Shown here: one piece after another, positions 29,002 to 37,705 of the stretch
How the letters are laid out: each line of letters begins with the position of its first letter
How positions within the stretch are numbered: the first letter of the stretch is position 1
Assembly: GCA_030537835.1 (NCBI GenBank)
Contig: JAUNVB010000012.1
Location: 1-45,680 of the forward strand
Direction: 5' to 3'
Length of the DNA: 45,680 bases
Source of the DNA: Andreesenia angusta
GTDB lineage: Bacteria > Bacillota > Clostridia > Tissierellales > Gottschalkiaceae
The notes under the pieces: generated by a model
What the model was told of the DNA's origin: nothing
Databases searched by the model: none
What the model saw: the letters and a program-made list of their open reading frames with translations, nothing else
Made by a program: the position numbers and the translations under genes

Positions 29002-29959
29002 AATCTTCATCATTTTTTTTCTCATCTATTCGGGAATATTTTCCCATATTTCTAATTTTTTCATATCTCTTCTCTACAGTCATATGATTAAAATTCGATA
29101 ATTCATCTAAAGATTTTAGTATATATGCTTTTATATTTTCAGCCATATCTTCTTTAGATTCATGAGCTCCGCCTAAAGGTTCATTTATTATATCGTCTAT
29201 GACTTCAAGCTCTAATAGGTTTTCTGCAGTCAATTTCATAACCTCGGCTGCCTTTGGAGCATTTTTTGCATCCTTCCATAAAATACTTGCAAGTCCTTCT
29301 GGTGATATTACAGAATATATAGAGTTTTCTAACATAGCTATTTTATCAGCAACGCCTAATGCTAATGCTCCTCCACTTCCACCTTCTCCAATTACTATCG
29401 ATATTGTAGGAACTTTCAATCTACTCATTTCTAATAGATTCTCTGCAATTGCCTGAGCTTGACCTCTTTCTTCTGCTCCAAGCCCACAATAAGCTCCCGG
29501 AGTATCTATAAAGTTTATTATAGGTCTATTAAATTTCTCCGCTTGTTTCATAAGTCTCAATGCTTTTCTATAACCTTCTGGATTCGGCATACCAAAATTT
29601 CTCTCTATATTCTCTTCTGTAGATCTTCCCTTTTGATGCCCTATTATGGTAACAGGTATATTTTCAATTTTTCCTATACCACCTATTATAGACTTATCAT
29701 CTGAAAATCGCCTATCTCCATGTAATTCTATAAAACTATCTGTTATAATTTCTATATACTCTTTAGTCCTCGGTCTTTCCATATGTCTTGCAGTTTTAAC
29801 TCTTTCCCATGAATCTGTTTCTTCATTTTCCTCTTTAGCTCTCTGAATCTTCTCTTTTATTATTGAAATCTCTTCGGATAAATCAGTGCCTAAAAGTTCT
29901 GATATTTCTTTTAAATCTTTAATTTTCTTCTCTAAATCATTTAAATATAATTTACTCAT
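29000..29959 (-). CDS. accA: Acetyl-CoA carboxylase carboxyltransferase alpha subunit
   Basis: A 319-residue subunit which, with AccD, moves the carboxyl group from biotin to acetyl-CoA to make malonyl-CoA. Crotonase-fold features include RPIINFIDTPGAYCGLGAEERGQ and GEGGSGGALALGVADKIAMLENSIYSVISPEG. The ATG at 29959 overlaps the accD stop (ATGAGTAA) and has GAGGA upstream; an apparent longer N-terminus is only accD read in another frame. It is the last gene of the operon. Confidence 0.97.
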   Translation of the reverse strand: MSKLYLNDLEKKIKDLKEISELLGTDLSEEISIIKEKIQRAKEENEETDSWERVKTARHMERPRTKEYIEIITDSFIELHGDRRFSDDKSIIGGIGKIENIPVTIIGHQKGRSTEENIERNFGMPNPEGYRKALRLMKQAEKFNRPIINFIDTPGAYCGLGAEERGQAQAIAENLLEMSRLKVPTISIVIGEGGSGGALALGVADKIAMLENSIYSVISPEGLASILWKDAKNAPKAAEVMKLTAENLLELEVIDDIINEPLGGAHESKEDMAENIKAYILKSLDELSNFNHMTVEKRYEKIRNMGKYSRIDEKKNDED

Positions 29960-30866
29960 TATCTTCATCCTCGCTAAATCCATGAATATCGAGTATCTGA
30001 TGTATCTTATCTTTTAATTCATATCTCTTGCATATTATATCTACAAAGCCCTTATCTTGAAGAAATTCTGCCGTTTGAAATCCTTCAGGTAAGTTCTGCC
30101 TTATCGTCTGCTGAACAACTCTAGGCCCTGCAAATCCTATCAATGTCTCTGGTTCAGCAATTATAATGTCTCCGAGCATAGCAAAGCTAGCGGATACCCC
30201 ACCAGTAGTTGGATCTGTTAGAACTGAAATATAGAGATTTTTCTTATCATCTAATTTAGCTATAGCTGCAGAAGTCTTAGCCATTTGCATTAATGAAAGA
30301 ATCCCCTCTTGCATTCGAGCTCCTCCTGATGCGCAAAATATTATTAGAGGTATTCCCGTTTCAGCAGAATTCTCAACTAGTCTAGTTATCTTCTCACCTA
30401 CTACAGAACCCATACTTCCCATCATGAAATTTGAATCCATTACGGCAATATTTACTGCAATACCATTTATTCTACCTCTGCCAGTTATAACGGCTTCATT
30501 AAGATTTGAAGCTGATTTTGCTTTATCAATTTTCTTTTCATAATCAGGAAACTCAAGGGGATTTAAACTCTCTAAATCAGTATAATACTCTTCAAAACTA
30601 CCCTTATCTATTATATTTTTTATTCTATCCCTAGCTTTAAGTCTTCCATGCTTTCCACAGATAGGACATATATTATCGTTTTTTTCATAATCTTTGATAA
30701 GAACCATATCTTCACATTTTTTGCACTTCATCCAAATTTGTTCATCAATATTTTCATCTAAATTGACTGCAGACTTTCCCATTATCTTTTTAGGGCTATT
30801 ATTAGCTTGTTCAAAAGCCGTTACAGTAGTGTACTTTTTTTTCCTTTGAAATAAATCTCTTAACAT
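29952..30866 (-). CDS. accD: Acetyl-CoA carboxylase carboxyltransferase beta subunit
   Basis: A 304-residue partner of AccA. The N-terminal Cys4 zinc ribbon (MKCKKCEDM...ICPICGK) precedes the carboxyltransferase domain (FCASGGARMQEGILSLMQMAKT, DPTTGGVSASFAMLGDIIIAEP, GFAGPRVVQQTI). It lies 14 bases after accC and overlaps accA by 8 bases, so expression of the two transferase subunits is translationally coupled. Confidence 0.97.
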   Translation of the reverse strand: MLRDLFQRKKKYTTVTAFEQANNSPKKIMGKSAVNLDENIDEQIWMKCKKCEDMVLIKDYEKNDNICPICGKHGRLKARDRIKNIIDKGSFEEYYTDLESLNPLEFPDYEKKIDKAKSASNLNEAVITGRGRINGIAVNIAVMDSNFMMGSMGSVVGEKITRLVENSAETGIPLIIFCASGGARMQEGILSLMQMAKTSAAIAKLDDKKNLYISVLTDPTTGGVSASFAMLGDIIIAEPETLIGFAGPRVVQQTIRQNLPEGFQTAEFLQDKGFVDIICKRYELKDKIHQILDIHGFSEDEDNE

Positions 30867-30880
30867 ATTCTACTTCTCCT

Positions 30881-32239
30881 CTAGTTTTTGAAATAAGAAG
30901 CGAGTACTTCTTTTTCTATAAACGAAGTATATATCTCATCTTTAATAAATTTTTCATTTTCTAAAAGAGATATTTGGAACTCTATATTATTATCTATCCC
31001 TATAACCCAAAATTCTTCTAAAGCTCTTTTCATCTTCTCTATAGCTTCAATTCTATTCGGTGCCCAAACTATTAATTTCCCAATCATAGAATCATAATTA
31101 GACGGAATAGTATATCCTGAATATATGAAAGTATCAACTCTAGTTTCATTACCCCCAGGAATTATCAAATCTTCAATATAACCTGGGCAAGCTCTGAAAT
31201 TGAATTCAGGATTCTCTGCATTTATTCTGCATTCTATGGCATGTCCATTCAATACTATATCGTCCTGCCTTAAATCTAATTTCTTTCCTGAAGCTATTTC
31301 AATCTGTTTTTTTATAATATCAACTCTAGTCACCATCTCTGTTACAGGATGTTCTACTTGTACTCTCGTATTCATTTCTATAAAGTAATATTTTCCATCT
31401 TCGTCTAATAAGAATTCAACCGTTCCCGCATTTACATAATTTACAGCTTTTGCTGCCTTTATTGCAGAAGCTCCCATCTTTTCTCTTAATTCATCCGATA
31501 CTACTGATGATGGTGATTCCTCAATCATCTTTTGATTTCTTCTTTGCATAGAACAGTCTCTATCTCCTAAATGTACAATATTTCCATATTCATCTGCAAG
31601 TATCTGATATTCTATATGTCTTGGTCTTTCTATGAATTTTTCAACATACATTGAATCATCGCCAAATGCATTTTTAGACTCTGTCTTTGCAGTATTGAAA
31701 CTATCTTTAAACTCCTCTGAATTATGGACGATTCTCATACCTCTGCCTCCACCACCAGAAGAGGCTTTTATAATAACAGGGTATCCTATAGATTCTGCAA
31801 CTTCAAACGCCTTTTCAAATTCGTTAGTAGCCTCTTCAGAACCTGGTACTACAGGAACTCCTGCTTCTATCATAGTCTTTCTAGCTTCAGACTTATCGCC
31901 CATTCTCTCTATATGTTCTTTCTTAGGACCTATGAATTTAATTCCATGCATATTGCATATATCTACTAGCTTTGAATTTTCTGATAAAAATCCATACCCT
32001 GGATGAATTGCATCTGCTCCTGTAACTAATGCGGCAGATATTATAGATTTTATATCTAAATAACTCTTATTAGGAGCTGGTGCGCCTATGCATATAGACT
32101 CATCTGCATAATGTACATGTAAAGATTCTCTATCCGCTTCCGAATACACTGCAACAGTTTTTATATTCATCTCCTTACATGCTCTAATTATTCTAATTGC
32201 AATCTCTCCCCTATTAGCTACTAAAATTTTCTTAAACAT
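30881..32239 (-). CDS. accC: Acetyl-CoA carboxylase biotin carboxylase subunit
   Basis: A 452-residue ATP-grasp enzyme carboxylating the biotin of AccB. It has the N-terminal KILVANRGEIAIRIIRACKEM, the glycine-rich ATP loop ASSGGGGRGMRIV, HLGDRDCSMQRRNQKMIEESPS and the catalytic stretch FIEMNTRVQVEHPVTEMVT. Its Shine-Dalgarno AAGGAGATAA is formed by the last codons and stop of accB, 4 bases upstream of the ATG region, so the two genes are tightly coupled. Confidence 0.97.
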   Translation of the reverse strand: MFKKILVANRGEIAIRIIRACKEMNIKTVAVYSEADRESLHVHYADESICIGAPAPNKSYLDIKSIISAALVTGADAIHPGYGFLSENSKLVDICNMHGIKFIGPKKEHIERMGDKSEARKTMIEAGVPVVPGSEEATNEFEKAFEVAESIGYPVIIKASSGGGGRGMRIVHNSEEFKDSFNTAKTESKNAFGDDSMYVEKFIERPRHIEYQILADEYGNIVHLGDRDCSMQRRNQKMIEESPSSVVSDELREKMGASAIKAAKAVNYVNAGTVEFLLDEDGKYYFIEMNTRVQVEHPVTEMVTRVDIIKKQIEIASGKKLDLRQDDIVLNGHAIECRINAENPEFNFRACPGYIEDLIIPGGNETRVDTFIYSGYTIPSNYDSMIGKLIVWAPNRIEAIEKMKRALEEFWVIGIDNNIEFQISLLENEKFIKDEIYTSFIEKEVLASYFKN

Positions 32240-32243
32240 AGGT

Positions 32244-32735
32244 TTATCTCCTTATTACCATAATCGGTTGATTGTATTCAACGATATCTTCGTTTTCAAG
32301 CATTAGCTCTTCAATAGTACCATCGTATTCAGCCTTTATCTCATTCATTATTTTCATAGCTTCAATTATGCAAAGCACATCTCCTTTTTTTACTCTATCT
32401 CCAATTTTTACAAATGGCGAAGAATCAGGAGATGGAGAATCATAAAAAGTCCCTACTATTGGTGATTTAACTAAGTATATATTTTCATCATCAGATACTA
32501 TTTGTTCTTTTGCTTCCACCTTTACTGAATTGTGAATATTTTTTTCAAATTTATTTGGATCCGATTCTAAAATCTCATGCTGAATCAATTTTTCTATTTT
32601 TCCTGAATTATTTGCAATTAACTCTTTTTTCTCTATTCCTATACGCATATCATCGTATTCATATTCAAATTTAGTTATATCCGTCTTATTTATCAACTCT
32701 ATAATCTCTTTTATATCCTTTAACTCGAGTCCCAT
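32244..32735 (-). CDS. accB: Biotin carboxyl carrier protein
   Basis: A 163-residue AccB. A variable helical N-terminus and linker (about 1-85) precede the biotinyl domain with VGTFYDSPSPDSSPF, the protruding-thumb motif of acetyl-CoA carboxylase carriers, and EAMKIMN with the biotinylated Lys at residue 128. BirA from this window would be the ligase. It is the first gene of accB-accC-accD-accA, which here stands alone without fabH, fabK, fabD, fabG or fabF. Confidence 0.96.
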   Translation of the reverse strand: MGLELKDIKEIIELINKTDITKFEYEYDDMRIGIEKKELIANNSGKIEKLIQHEILESDPNKFEKNIHNSVKVEAKEQIVSDDENIYLVKSPIVGTFYDSPSPDSSPFVKIGDRVKKGDVLCIIEAMKIMNEIKAEYDGTIEELMLENEDIVEYNQPIMVIRR

Positions 32736-32765
32736 TTTTCACACTCCTTAAGACTTTTTATTTAT

Positions 32766-32831
32766 ATTAATACATTGTTCTTTTAAATTAATACTTACAT
32801 TATTGTATCATAAAGTTTTAGTAAATTACAA
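32766..32831 (-). promoter_or_regulatory. accB promoter and direct-repeat operator candidate
   Basis: Minus-strand TTGTAA (32826-32831), 18-base spacer and TACAAT (32802-32807) with an extended -10 TG. Downstream, GTATTAAT occurs twice (32787-32794 and 32766-32773) exactly 21 bases apart, about two helical turns, overlapping the expected transcription start and leader. The regulator is unknown; it does not match a FapR site that I recognise. Confidence 0.45.
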
Positions 32832-32840
32832 ATAAATCTA

Positions 32841-32882
32841 AAAAAGGTGGAATAATTTTAAGAACAAATTTTCCACCTTTTT
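32841..32882. terminator. Terminator between the HesB-like gene and accB
   Basis: A 12-bp perfect stem AAAAAGGTGGAA/TTCCACCTTTTT with an 18-base loop, immediately after the HesB-like stop. A/T runs permit function in either direction; the relevant one is leftward, insulating the acc operon. Confidence 0.8.
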
Positions 32883-32887
32883 ATTAT

Positions 32888-33184
32888 TTAATATTCTTTG
32901 ATTTCGAACTCTTTATCATGTAAATCTGAAATATATTTTGCCTTTATTAAGGTAAATGTATCAGGTAAATCTAAACTCTTATCTATATAGAAATGAATGC
33001 CTTCTACATCTAATTCTATGAAATCCTCTAAATTATGATTCCTTTTAGGTTCTCTAAGTCTAACATAGACTTCTGCTTTTTGAATTCCTCAACAACCAAC
33101 CGGCATAATTCCATATATAGTCACTTTTTTTATATTTCTATAATCTAAAATTTCTTTCGCCTCTTCAGAAATAATTATATTCAT
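32888..33184 (-). CDS. HesB/IscA-like small selenoprotein (in-frame UGA = Sec32)
   Basis: Read with UGA as selenocysteine this is a 98-residue protein, start ATG 33184, stop TAA at 32888-32890. The UGA (33089-33091) is codon 32 in the context IMPVGC-U-GIQKAEV, a Cys-Sec-Gly motif. Read as a stop, both halves would be orphan fragments, yet the frame is otherwise open and protein-like on both sides and has a ribosome binding site (GAGGTG). A bacterial SECIS hairpin follows. Proteins of this kind are known as HesB-like selenoproteins or the 'CC/Se motif' family; the usual form has CC-G. IscA-type Fe-S or redox function is only a family inference, since the canonical C-terminal CxC of IscA is absent. 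It starts 18 bases after the phosphatase gene and must be cotranscribed with it. Confidence 0.85.
33056..33072 (-). promoter_or_regulatory. SECIS-like hairpin of the HesB-like selenoprotein
   Basis: Starting 17 bases after the UGA, the minus strand forms a perfect 7-bp stem AAGUCUA/UAGACUU with apical loop UGU. The loop G lies about 25 bases past the UGA. This fits the general bacterial SECIS rule of a short stem-loop with G/GU in the apical loop 16-37 bases downstream. Confidence 0.75.
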
Positions 33185-33202
33185 AATTAACACCTCTCAT
33201 AT

Positions 33203-34339
33203 TTAATTAATATTCAATTGTAAAAGTGTGAAATCATCCTCTAATTCTTTATATCTAAATTTATCAACATCATTTTTGATCTTCACAATTAATTTCTCTC
33301 TATCTTTTAAGCTATTATTGACTATCTTTCTAAGCCTGTGATAGCCATAGAATTCACTATCTTTATTCTTCGCTTCAATTAAACCATCTGTATATAATAT
33401 AAGGCTATCATTTTTCTCTAAATTAATAGTTTCTTCTTTGTATTTAGCTTTTGAAAAAAATGACATTATAGGAAAACCTGTTCCTTCAAGCTTAATAATG
33501 CCACTATCTCTAGCTAATATAGGAATGCTATTATGCCCACCATTTACAAATTTCAAAACCTTATTACTAGTATTCATAACTCCATAGAATATTGTGAAAT
33601 AGCTCTCACAATCTAAATCCAAGCCTAAGAAATTTTCATGTAGATATGCTATCGCCTCTTTTGGAGAAGTGAATTTATTCCCAGATGTGCCAAGTGTCTG
33701 TTTTATAAACATAGTCATTATAGATGCTGTAACGCCGTGACCAACAACATCGCTTATATAGAATCCTATATGCTCATCATCTATATAAAATATATCGAAC
33801 ATATCTCCACTTAACATTTCAGATGGCAAATATATATAATCAAAATTTATATTTTTATAATTTCCAGCTTTAGGTAGAAGTTTCCTTTGAATCTTTCTAG
33901 CAAAATTAATATCACGACTCATCTTTTCATTTTTTAAAATTATCTGTTTTTCTAACTTTCTTTCTCTAGTTATATCTCTTAATACTTCAACTATTGCATA
34001 GATATTTCCTTCAGAATCCATAACAGGAGAGCTCTTCATAGAAAAATATCTTTCTCCTATCTTCTCCTCTTTTTCAGATATCTCGCCAGTAGCTATTGTA
34101 GTTTCAGTTAAGCATCTTCTACAAGCGTCTACTCTACCAAAGATATCATAGCATTTATTATTTTCTAGTGATTTATCTTCTACACCTTCTTGCATAGCCC
34201 TATTAGAATATATTATATTACAATTTGTATCGATTACTCTTACCCAATCGACCATACTGTCTAATATATCGGATTCTAATTCTTTATTATTTTTTATTAT
34301 TTCCTTATCTTTATATATTCTGCTTTGATTATTGAACAT
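33203..34339 (-). CDS. PAS-domain SpoIIE/RsbU-type serine phosphatase
   Basis: A 378-residue signalling protein. A PAS domain (about residues 25-130) carries a three-Cys cluster (NKCYDIFGRVDACRRCLTE) of the kind seen in metal- or Fe-S-binding or redox PAS sensors. A short coiled linker (about 130-165) leads to a PP2C-like SpoIIE domain with the metal ligands in SGDMFDIF, SDVVGHGVTAS, the NGGHNS loop, LYTDGLIEAKN and DDFTLLQL. By family it dephosphorylates an anti-sigma-factor antagonist; no such partner gene is in the window. The ATG at 34339 has GGAGGA 4 bases upstream; a longer frame from 34390 runs through the promoter. It is the first gene of a two-gene unit with the HesB-like selenoprotein. 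Confidence 0.9.
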   Translation of the reverse strand: MFNNQSRIYKDKEIIKNNKELESDILDSMVDWVRVIDTNCNIIYSNRAMQEGVEDKSLENNKCYDIFGRVDACRRCLTETTIATGEISEKEEKIGERYFSMKSSPVMDSEGNIYAIVEVLRDITRERKLEKQIILKNEKMSRDINFARKIQRKLLPKAGNYKNINFDYIYLPSEMLSGDMFDIFYIDDEHIGFYISDVVGHGVTASIMTMFIKQTLGTSGNKFTSPKEAIAYLHENFLGLDLDCESYFTIFYGVMNTSNKVLKFVNGGHNSIPILARDSGIIKLEGTGFPIMSFFSKAKYKEETINLEKNDSLILYTDGLIEAKNKDSEFYGYHRLRKIVNNSLKDREKLIVKIKNDVDKFRYKELEDDFTLLQLNIN

Positions 34340-34370
34340 GGGCTCCTCCAAATAAAATGATATTAATTTA

Positions 34371-34380
34371 ATTATACCAT
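34371..34380 (-). promoter_or_regulatory. Extended -10 promoter of the phosphatase-selenoprotein unit
   Basis: Minus-strand TATAAT (34371-34376) preceded by TGG. No good -35 is seen, so it may need an activator or act as an extended -10 promoter. Confidence 0.45.
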
Positions 34381-34502
34381 AGTCGTACAATTTTTCATCA
34401 TACTATTAAAAATAGTTTTCATTTTTTACTTTTTTAAAAAAACTCATTATGATTTTCATCTATATATTAAAGATTCTAAGAATTGATAATTCTATTTTAA
34501 CA

Positions 34503-34569
34503 AATGTGATTAATTACATTGTGACAATTGATTCTAATCACAGATATTTTTCTCATTAGATACTATAAT
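34503..34569 (+). promoter_or_regulatory. hcp promoter with two Crp/Fnr-type operators
   Basis: TATAAT at 34564-34569 lacks a good -35. Two palindromes lie upstream: AATGTGATTAATTACATT (34503-34520), a TGTGA-N4-TTACA site, and TTGATTCTAATCAC (34528-34541), which matches the Fnr box TTGAT-N4-ATCAA at 9 of 10 positions. With a start near 34576 their centres fall near -64.5 and -41.5, the second being the standard class II activator position. HcpR, a Crp/Fnr-family NO-responsive regulator of hcp in anaerobes, is the obvious candidate. Confidence 0.65.
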
Positions 34570-34620
34570 TTATTCAGAGGTTAATAAATGATAATAAATT
34601 AGGATATTGGAGGTTTTATT

Positions 34621-36258
34621 ATGAGTAAGATGTTTTGTTATCAATGCCAAGAAACTGCTGGCGGAAAAGGATGTACAGTGCAAGGTGTTTGTGGAAAAAA
34701 AGCAGATGTAGCAAATTTACAGGACTTATTAATCTATACATTAAAAGGTATCGCTCTTTATAGAAATGAGGCTAAAAATTTAAATATAGATACTAAAGAG
34801 GCTGATAGATTCATACAATTAAGTCTTTTTACTACAATAACTAATGCAAACTTTGACTATAATTATTTCATCAATAGAATAACAGAGGCAAAGAAATTAA
34901 GAGATGATTTAAAAAATCAAGTAAAAGAAAAGGACTCTTCAATTAATATTACTCACGATTCGGCTAATTGGGATTGTCCTGAAGATAAATATGATGAAAA
35001 GGCTTTAGATGTAGGTGTACTATCTACAGAAAATGAAGATATAAGATCTTTAAGAGAACTCACTATATACGGATTAAAAGGTGCTGCTGCTTATGGGCAA
35101 CATGCTGCAAATTTAAATTTTGAAGATCAAGATATATATGATTTCTTCTCAGAAGCTTTAGTTGCTACACTTGATGACTCTCTATCAGTAGATGAACTTG
35201 TAGCATTAGTTCTTAAGACTGGAGATTATGGAGTTAAAGTTATGGCATTATTAGATAAAGCTAATACTGAGACTTATGGAAATCCAGAGCCTACAGAAGT
35301 AAATATAGGTGTTAGAAACAATCCTGCAATTTTAATTACAGGACATGATTTAAAAGATATGGAAGAATTACTAAAGCAGACTGAAGGAACTGGAGTAGAT
35401 GTATATACTCATTCTGAGATGCTCCCTTCAAATAGTTATCCTGCATTCAAAAAATATGACCACTTAGTTGGTAATTACGGAAGTGCTTGGTGGGCACAAA
35501 AATCTGAATTTGAAACTTTTAACGGACCTATATTATTCACTACTAACTGTTTAGTGCCACCAAAAGATTCATATAAAGATAGAATCTATGTTACTGGTGC
35601 TGTTGGATATGAAGGTCTAAAAGTTATAAAAACTGATGAAAATGGAAATAAGGATTTCTCAGAAATAATTGAGCATGCTAAGAAATGTCCACCTCCAACT
35701 CAGATTGAAGAAGGTTCAGTTATGGGTGGATTTGCACATAATGCCGTACTATCTGTAGCTGATAAAGTAATAGAAGCTGTAAAATCTGGAGATATAAAGA
35801 AATTCTTCGTAATGGGTGGATGTGATGGAAGAATGAAGAGCAGAGACTATTATACAGAATTTGCTAAAGCTCTTCCTAAAGATACTATAATCTTAACAGC
35901 AGGATGTGCTAAATATAGATATAATAAATTAGATTTAGGAGATATAGGTGGAATTCCTAGAGTTCTAGATGCAGGACAGTGTAACGACTCTTATTCATTA
36001 GCAGTTATAGCAATGGAATTACAAAAAGCCTTTGAATTAGAAGATATAAACGATTTACCAATTGAATTTAATATAGCATGGTATGAGCAAAAAGCAGTTA
36101 TAGTACTATTAGCTTTATTAGCATTAGGTATTAAAAATATTCATCTTGGACCAACATTACCAGGATTCTTATCTCCTAATGTTGCAAACGTATTAGTTGA
36201 AAACTTTGGTATCGCTCCTATCACTTCTGTAGAAGAAGATATAGAGGCTTTAGTTTAA
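34621..36258 (+). CDS. hcp: Hydroxylamine reductase / hybrid cluster protein
   Basis: A 545-residue cytoplasmic Fe-S protein that reduces hydroxylamine in vitro and acts as an NO reductase in nitrosative stress. The N-terminal cluster cysteines are C6-x2-C9-x8-C18-x5-C24, the spacing of the strict-anaerobe type that holds a [4Fe-4S] cluster. Hybrid-cluster ligands are found in [64 protein letters not shown] and [20 protein letters not shown] lies 8 bases upstream of the ATG. It is monocistronic, ending at a bidirectional terminator. Confidence 0.97.
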   Translation: MSKMFCYQCQETAGGKGCTVQGVCGKKADVANLQDLLIYTLKGIALYRNEAKNLNIDTKEADRFIQLSLFTTITNANFDYNYFINRITEAKKLRDDLKNQVKEKDSSINITHDSANWDCPEDKYDEKALDVGVLSTENEDIRSLRELTIYGLKGAAAYGQHAANLNFEDQDIYDFFSEALVATLDDSLSVDELVALVLKTGDYGVKVMALLDKANTETYGNPEPTEVNIGVRNNPAILITGHDLKDMEELLKQTEGTGVDVYTHSEMLPSNSYPAFKKYDHLVGNYGSAWWAQKSEFETFNGPILFTTNCLVPPKDSYKDRIYVTGAVGYEGLKVIKTDENGNKDFSEIIEHAKKCPPPTQIEEGSVMGGFAHNAVLSVADKVIEAVKSGDIKKFFVMGGCDGRMKSRDYYTEFAKALPKDTIILTAGCAKYRYNKLDLGDIGGIPRVLDAGQCNDSYSLAVIAMELQKAFELEDINDLPIEFNIAWYEQKAVIVLLALLALGIKNIHLGPTLPGFLSPNVANVLVENFGIAPITSVEEDIEALV

Positions 36259-36289
36259 TAAAGAATTTAGTTCATATAATATAAATAAA

Positions 36290-36328
36290 AAAAGAGATTA
36301 TTCAGTTTTAAACCGAATAATCTCTTTT
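36290..36328. terminator. Bidirectional terminator between hcp and the MATE gene
   Basis: A 14-bp perfect stem AAAAGAGATTATTC/GAATAATCTCTTTT with an 11-base loop. A and T runs flank it. The MATE stop codon overlaps its right foot. Confidence 0.88.
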
Positions 36329-37682
36329 ATTTTTCTTCTAACATCTTTCTATTCATATCCTTTAAGTCAAAGAATAGAAATATTCCTGTTAATATAGCAG
36401 CTAAAACGTCAGAAAGTGGTGCTGCATACCATATCCCATTGAGTCCATATTTTCTAGAAAGTATCAAAAGCGCTGGTACTAATATTAATCCTTGTCTAGA
36501 TATACTCATTATAAAGGATTTCATAGGTAAGCCTTTTGCCTGAAAATAGTTAGAGGAAACTATCTGAAACCCTACTATTATAAATGATAGAAAGAATAGT
36601 TTCACACCATGATCAGCCGTTTTTAATAGCTCTGGATTCTTAGTAAATAATCCTACTATGCTTTTTGTAAAAAACTGAGTCAATATAAATCCAATAGATG
36701 TAAATATAGTTGCTACACCTATCGCTAACTTCAATGTATCCTTTACCCTTTTATAATTCTTTGCACCATAATTATATCCAACTATAGGTTGCGAACCCTG
36801 ATTAATTCCAAATACAGGAAGAATTATTATAGTTAAAATACTATTTATTATTCCGTAAGTCGATATAGCAATTGCTCCTCCAGTCTCTGATAAAACTCTA
36901 TTATAAATCAAAGTTATAATACTATTTAATAATTGTATTGAGAATTGAGTCATTCCTAAAGCTAATATCTTTTTTATGATACAGAACTGAGGAGTCATAT
37001 AAGCTATTTCCAGTCTCATCTCTGTATTCTTTTCAGATATGAAAAATATGAATACAATTAGAAAAGCTATAATCTGTGCTATTGCAGTTGCTATTGCAGC
37101 TCCCTTTATTCCTAACCCCATAAAATATATAAAAAGAGCATCCAATATTATATTCACTATTGCTCCTGAGAGCATACTTGTCATCGCAAGTTTAGGTTTT
37201 CCTATAGCTCTTACAAAATTATTTAATCCAAATCCAAGCATCTGAAAAGGAAATCCAAATGCTAGGTATCTTAAGTATTCCTTTGAATGTGGTAATACTT
37301 TATCTTTAGCTCCAAAAAATTTTAATATAGGTTCTGGAAAGATCAAGAGAACAGCGGTAAATACAATTCCTGAAATTACCAGTATTATAAATGCATTACC
37401 CAGAATAAATTTTGCTTCTTCTTCTCTTTTTTGCCCAAGTCTTATTGAGGTCAGTGCTGCTCCTCCAAAACCGGAAAGACTTCCAATAGCCATCAGTATT
37501 AAAATTATAGGAAATACTACGAAAGCTCCCGCAAATGCATCTGAACCTACAACTCTTCCAATAAATACCCTATCAACTATATTGTAAATTGCATTTACAA
37601 CCATAGCAACTATAGCAGGAATCGAAAAAGAAAGCAATAATTTGGATATTTTTTCTTCTCCTAATTGATTAGAGGTACTCAC
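36327..37682 (-). CDS. MATE-family multidrug/toxin exporter
   Basis: A 451-residue membrane protein with twelve predicted segments and the internal duplication of MATE transporters (SIPAIVAMVVNAIYNIVDRVFIGR; FGINQGSQPIVGYNYGAKNYKRV at the start of the second half). These export cationic compounds using Na+ or H+ gradients; the substrate cannot be told. The start is GTG, with AGGAGG 9 bases upstream. It follows tyrS by 23 bases and may be cotranscribed with it. Confidence 0.92.
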   Translation of the reverse strand: MSTSNQLGEEKISKLLLSFSIPAIVAMVVNAIYNIVDRVFIGRVVGSDAFAGAFVVFPIILILMAIGSLSGFGGAALTSIRLGQKREEEAKFILGNAFIILVISGIVFTAVLLIFPEPILKFFGAKDKVLPHSKEYLRYLAFGFPFQMLGFGLNNFVRAIGKPKLAMTSMLSGAIVNIILDALFIYFMGLGIKGAAIATAIAQIIAFLIVFIFFISEKNTEMRLEIAYMTPQFCIIKKILALGMTQFSIQLLNSIITLIYNRVLSETGGAIAISTYGIINSILTIIILPVFGINQGSQPIVGYNYGAKNYKRVKDTLKLAIGVATIFTSIGFILTQFFTKSIVGLFTKNPELLKTADHGVKLFFLSFIIVGFQIVSSNYFQAKGLPMKSFIMSISRQGLILVPALLILSRKYGLNGIWYAAPLSDVLAAILTGIFLFFDLKDMNRKMLEEK

Positions 37683-37705
37683 CTTAAAAATCCTCCTATT
37701 AAATA

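Noticed and set aside
29952..29983. accA start at 29983 with a 32-base overlap into accD
   Set aside because: There is no ribosome binding site there; the ATG at 29959 overlapping the accD stop is the usual coupled start.
33203..34390. Longer N-terminus of the phosphatase from 34390
   Set aside because: It would be translated through the predicted -10 element; the ATG at 34339 has an ideal Shine-Dalgarno.
34503..34541. Long imperfect repeat TGTGATT...AATCACA read as one large operator
   Set aside because: Two separate, nearly symmetric sites with standard Crp/Fnr half-sites explain it better.
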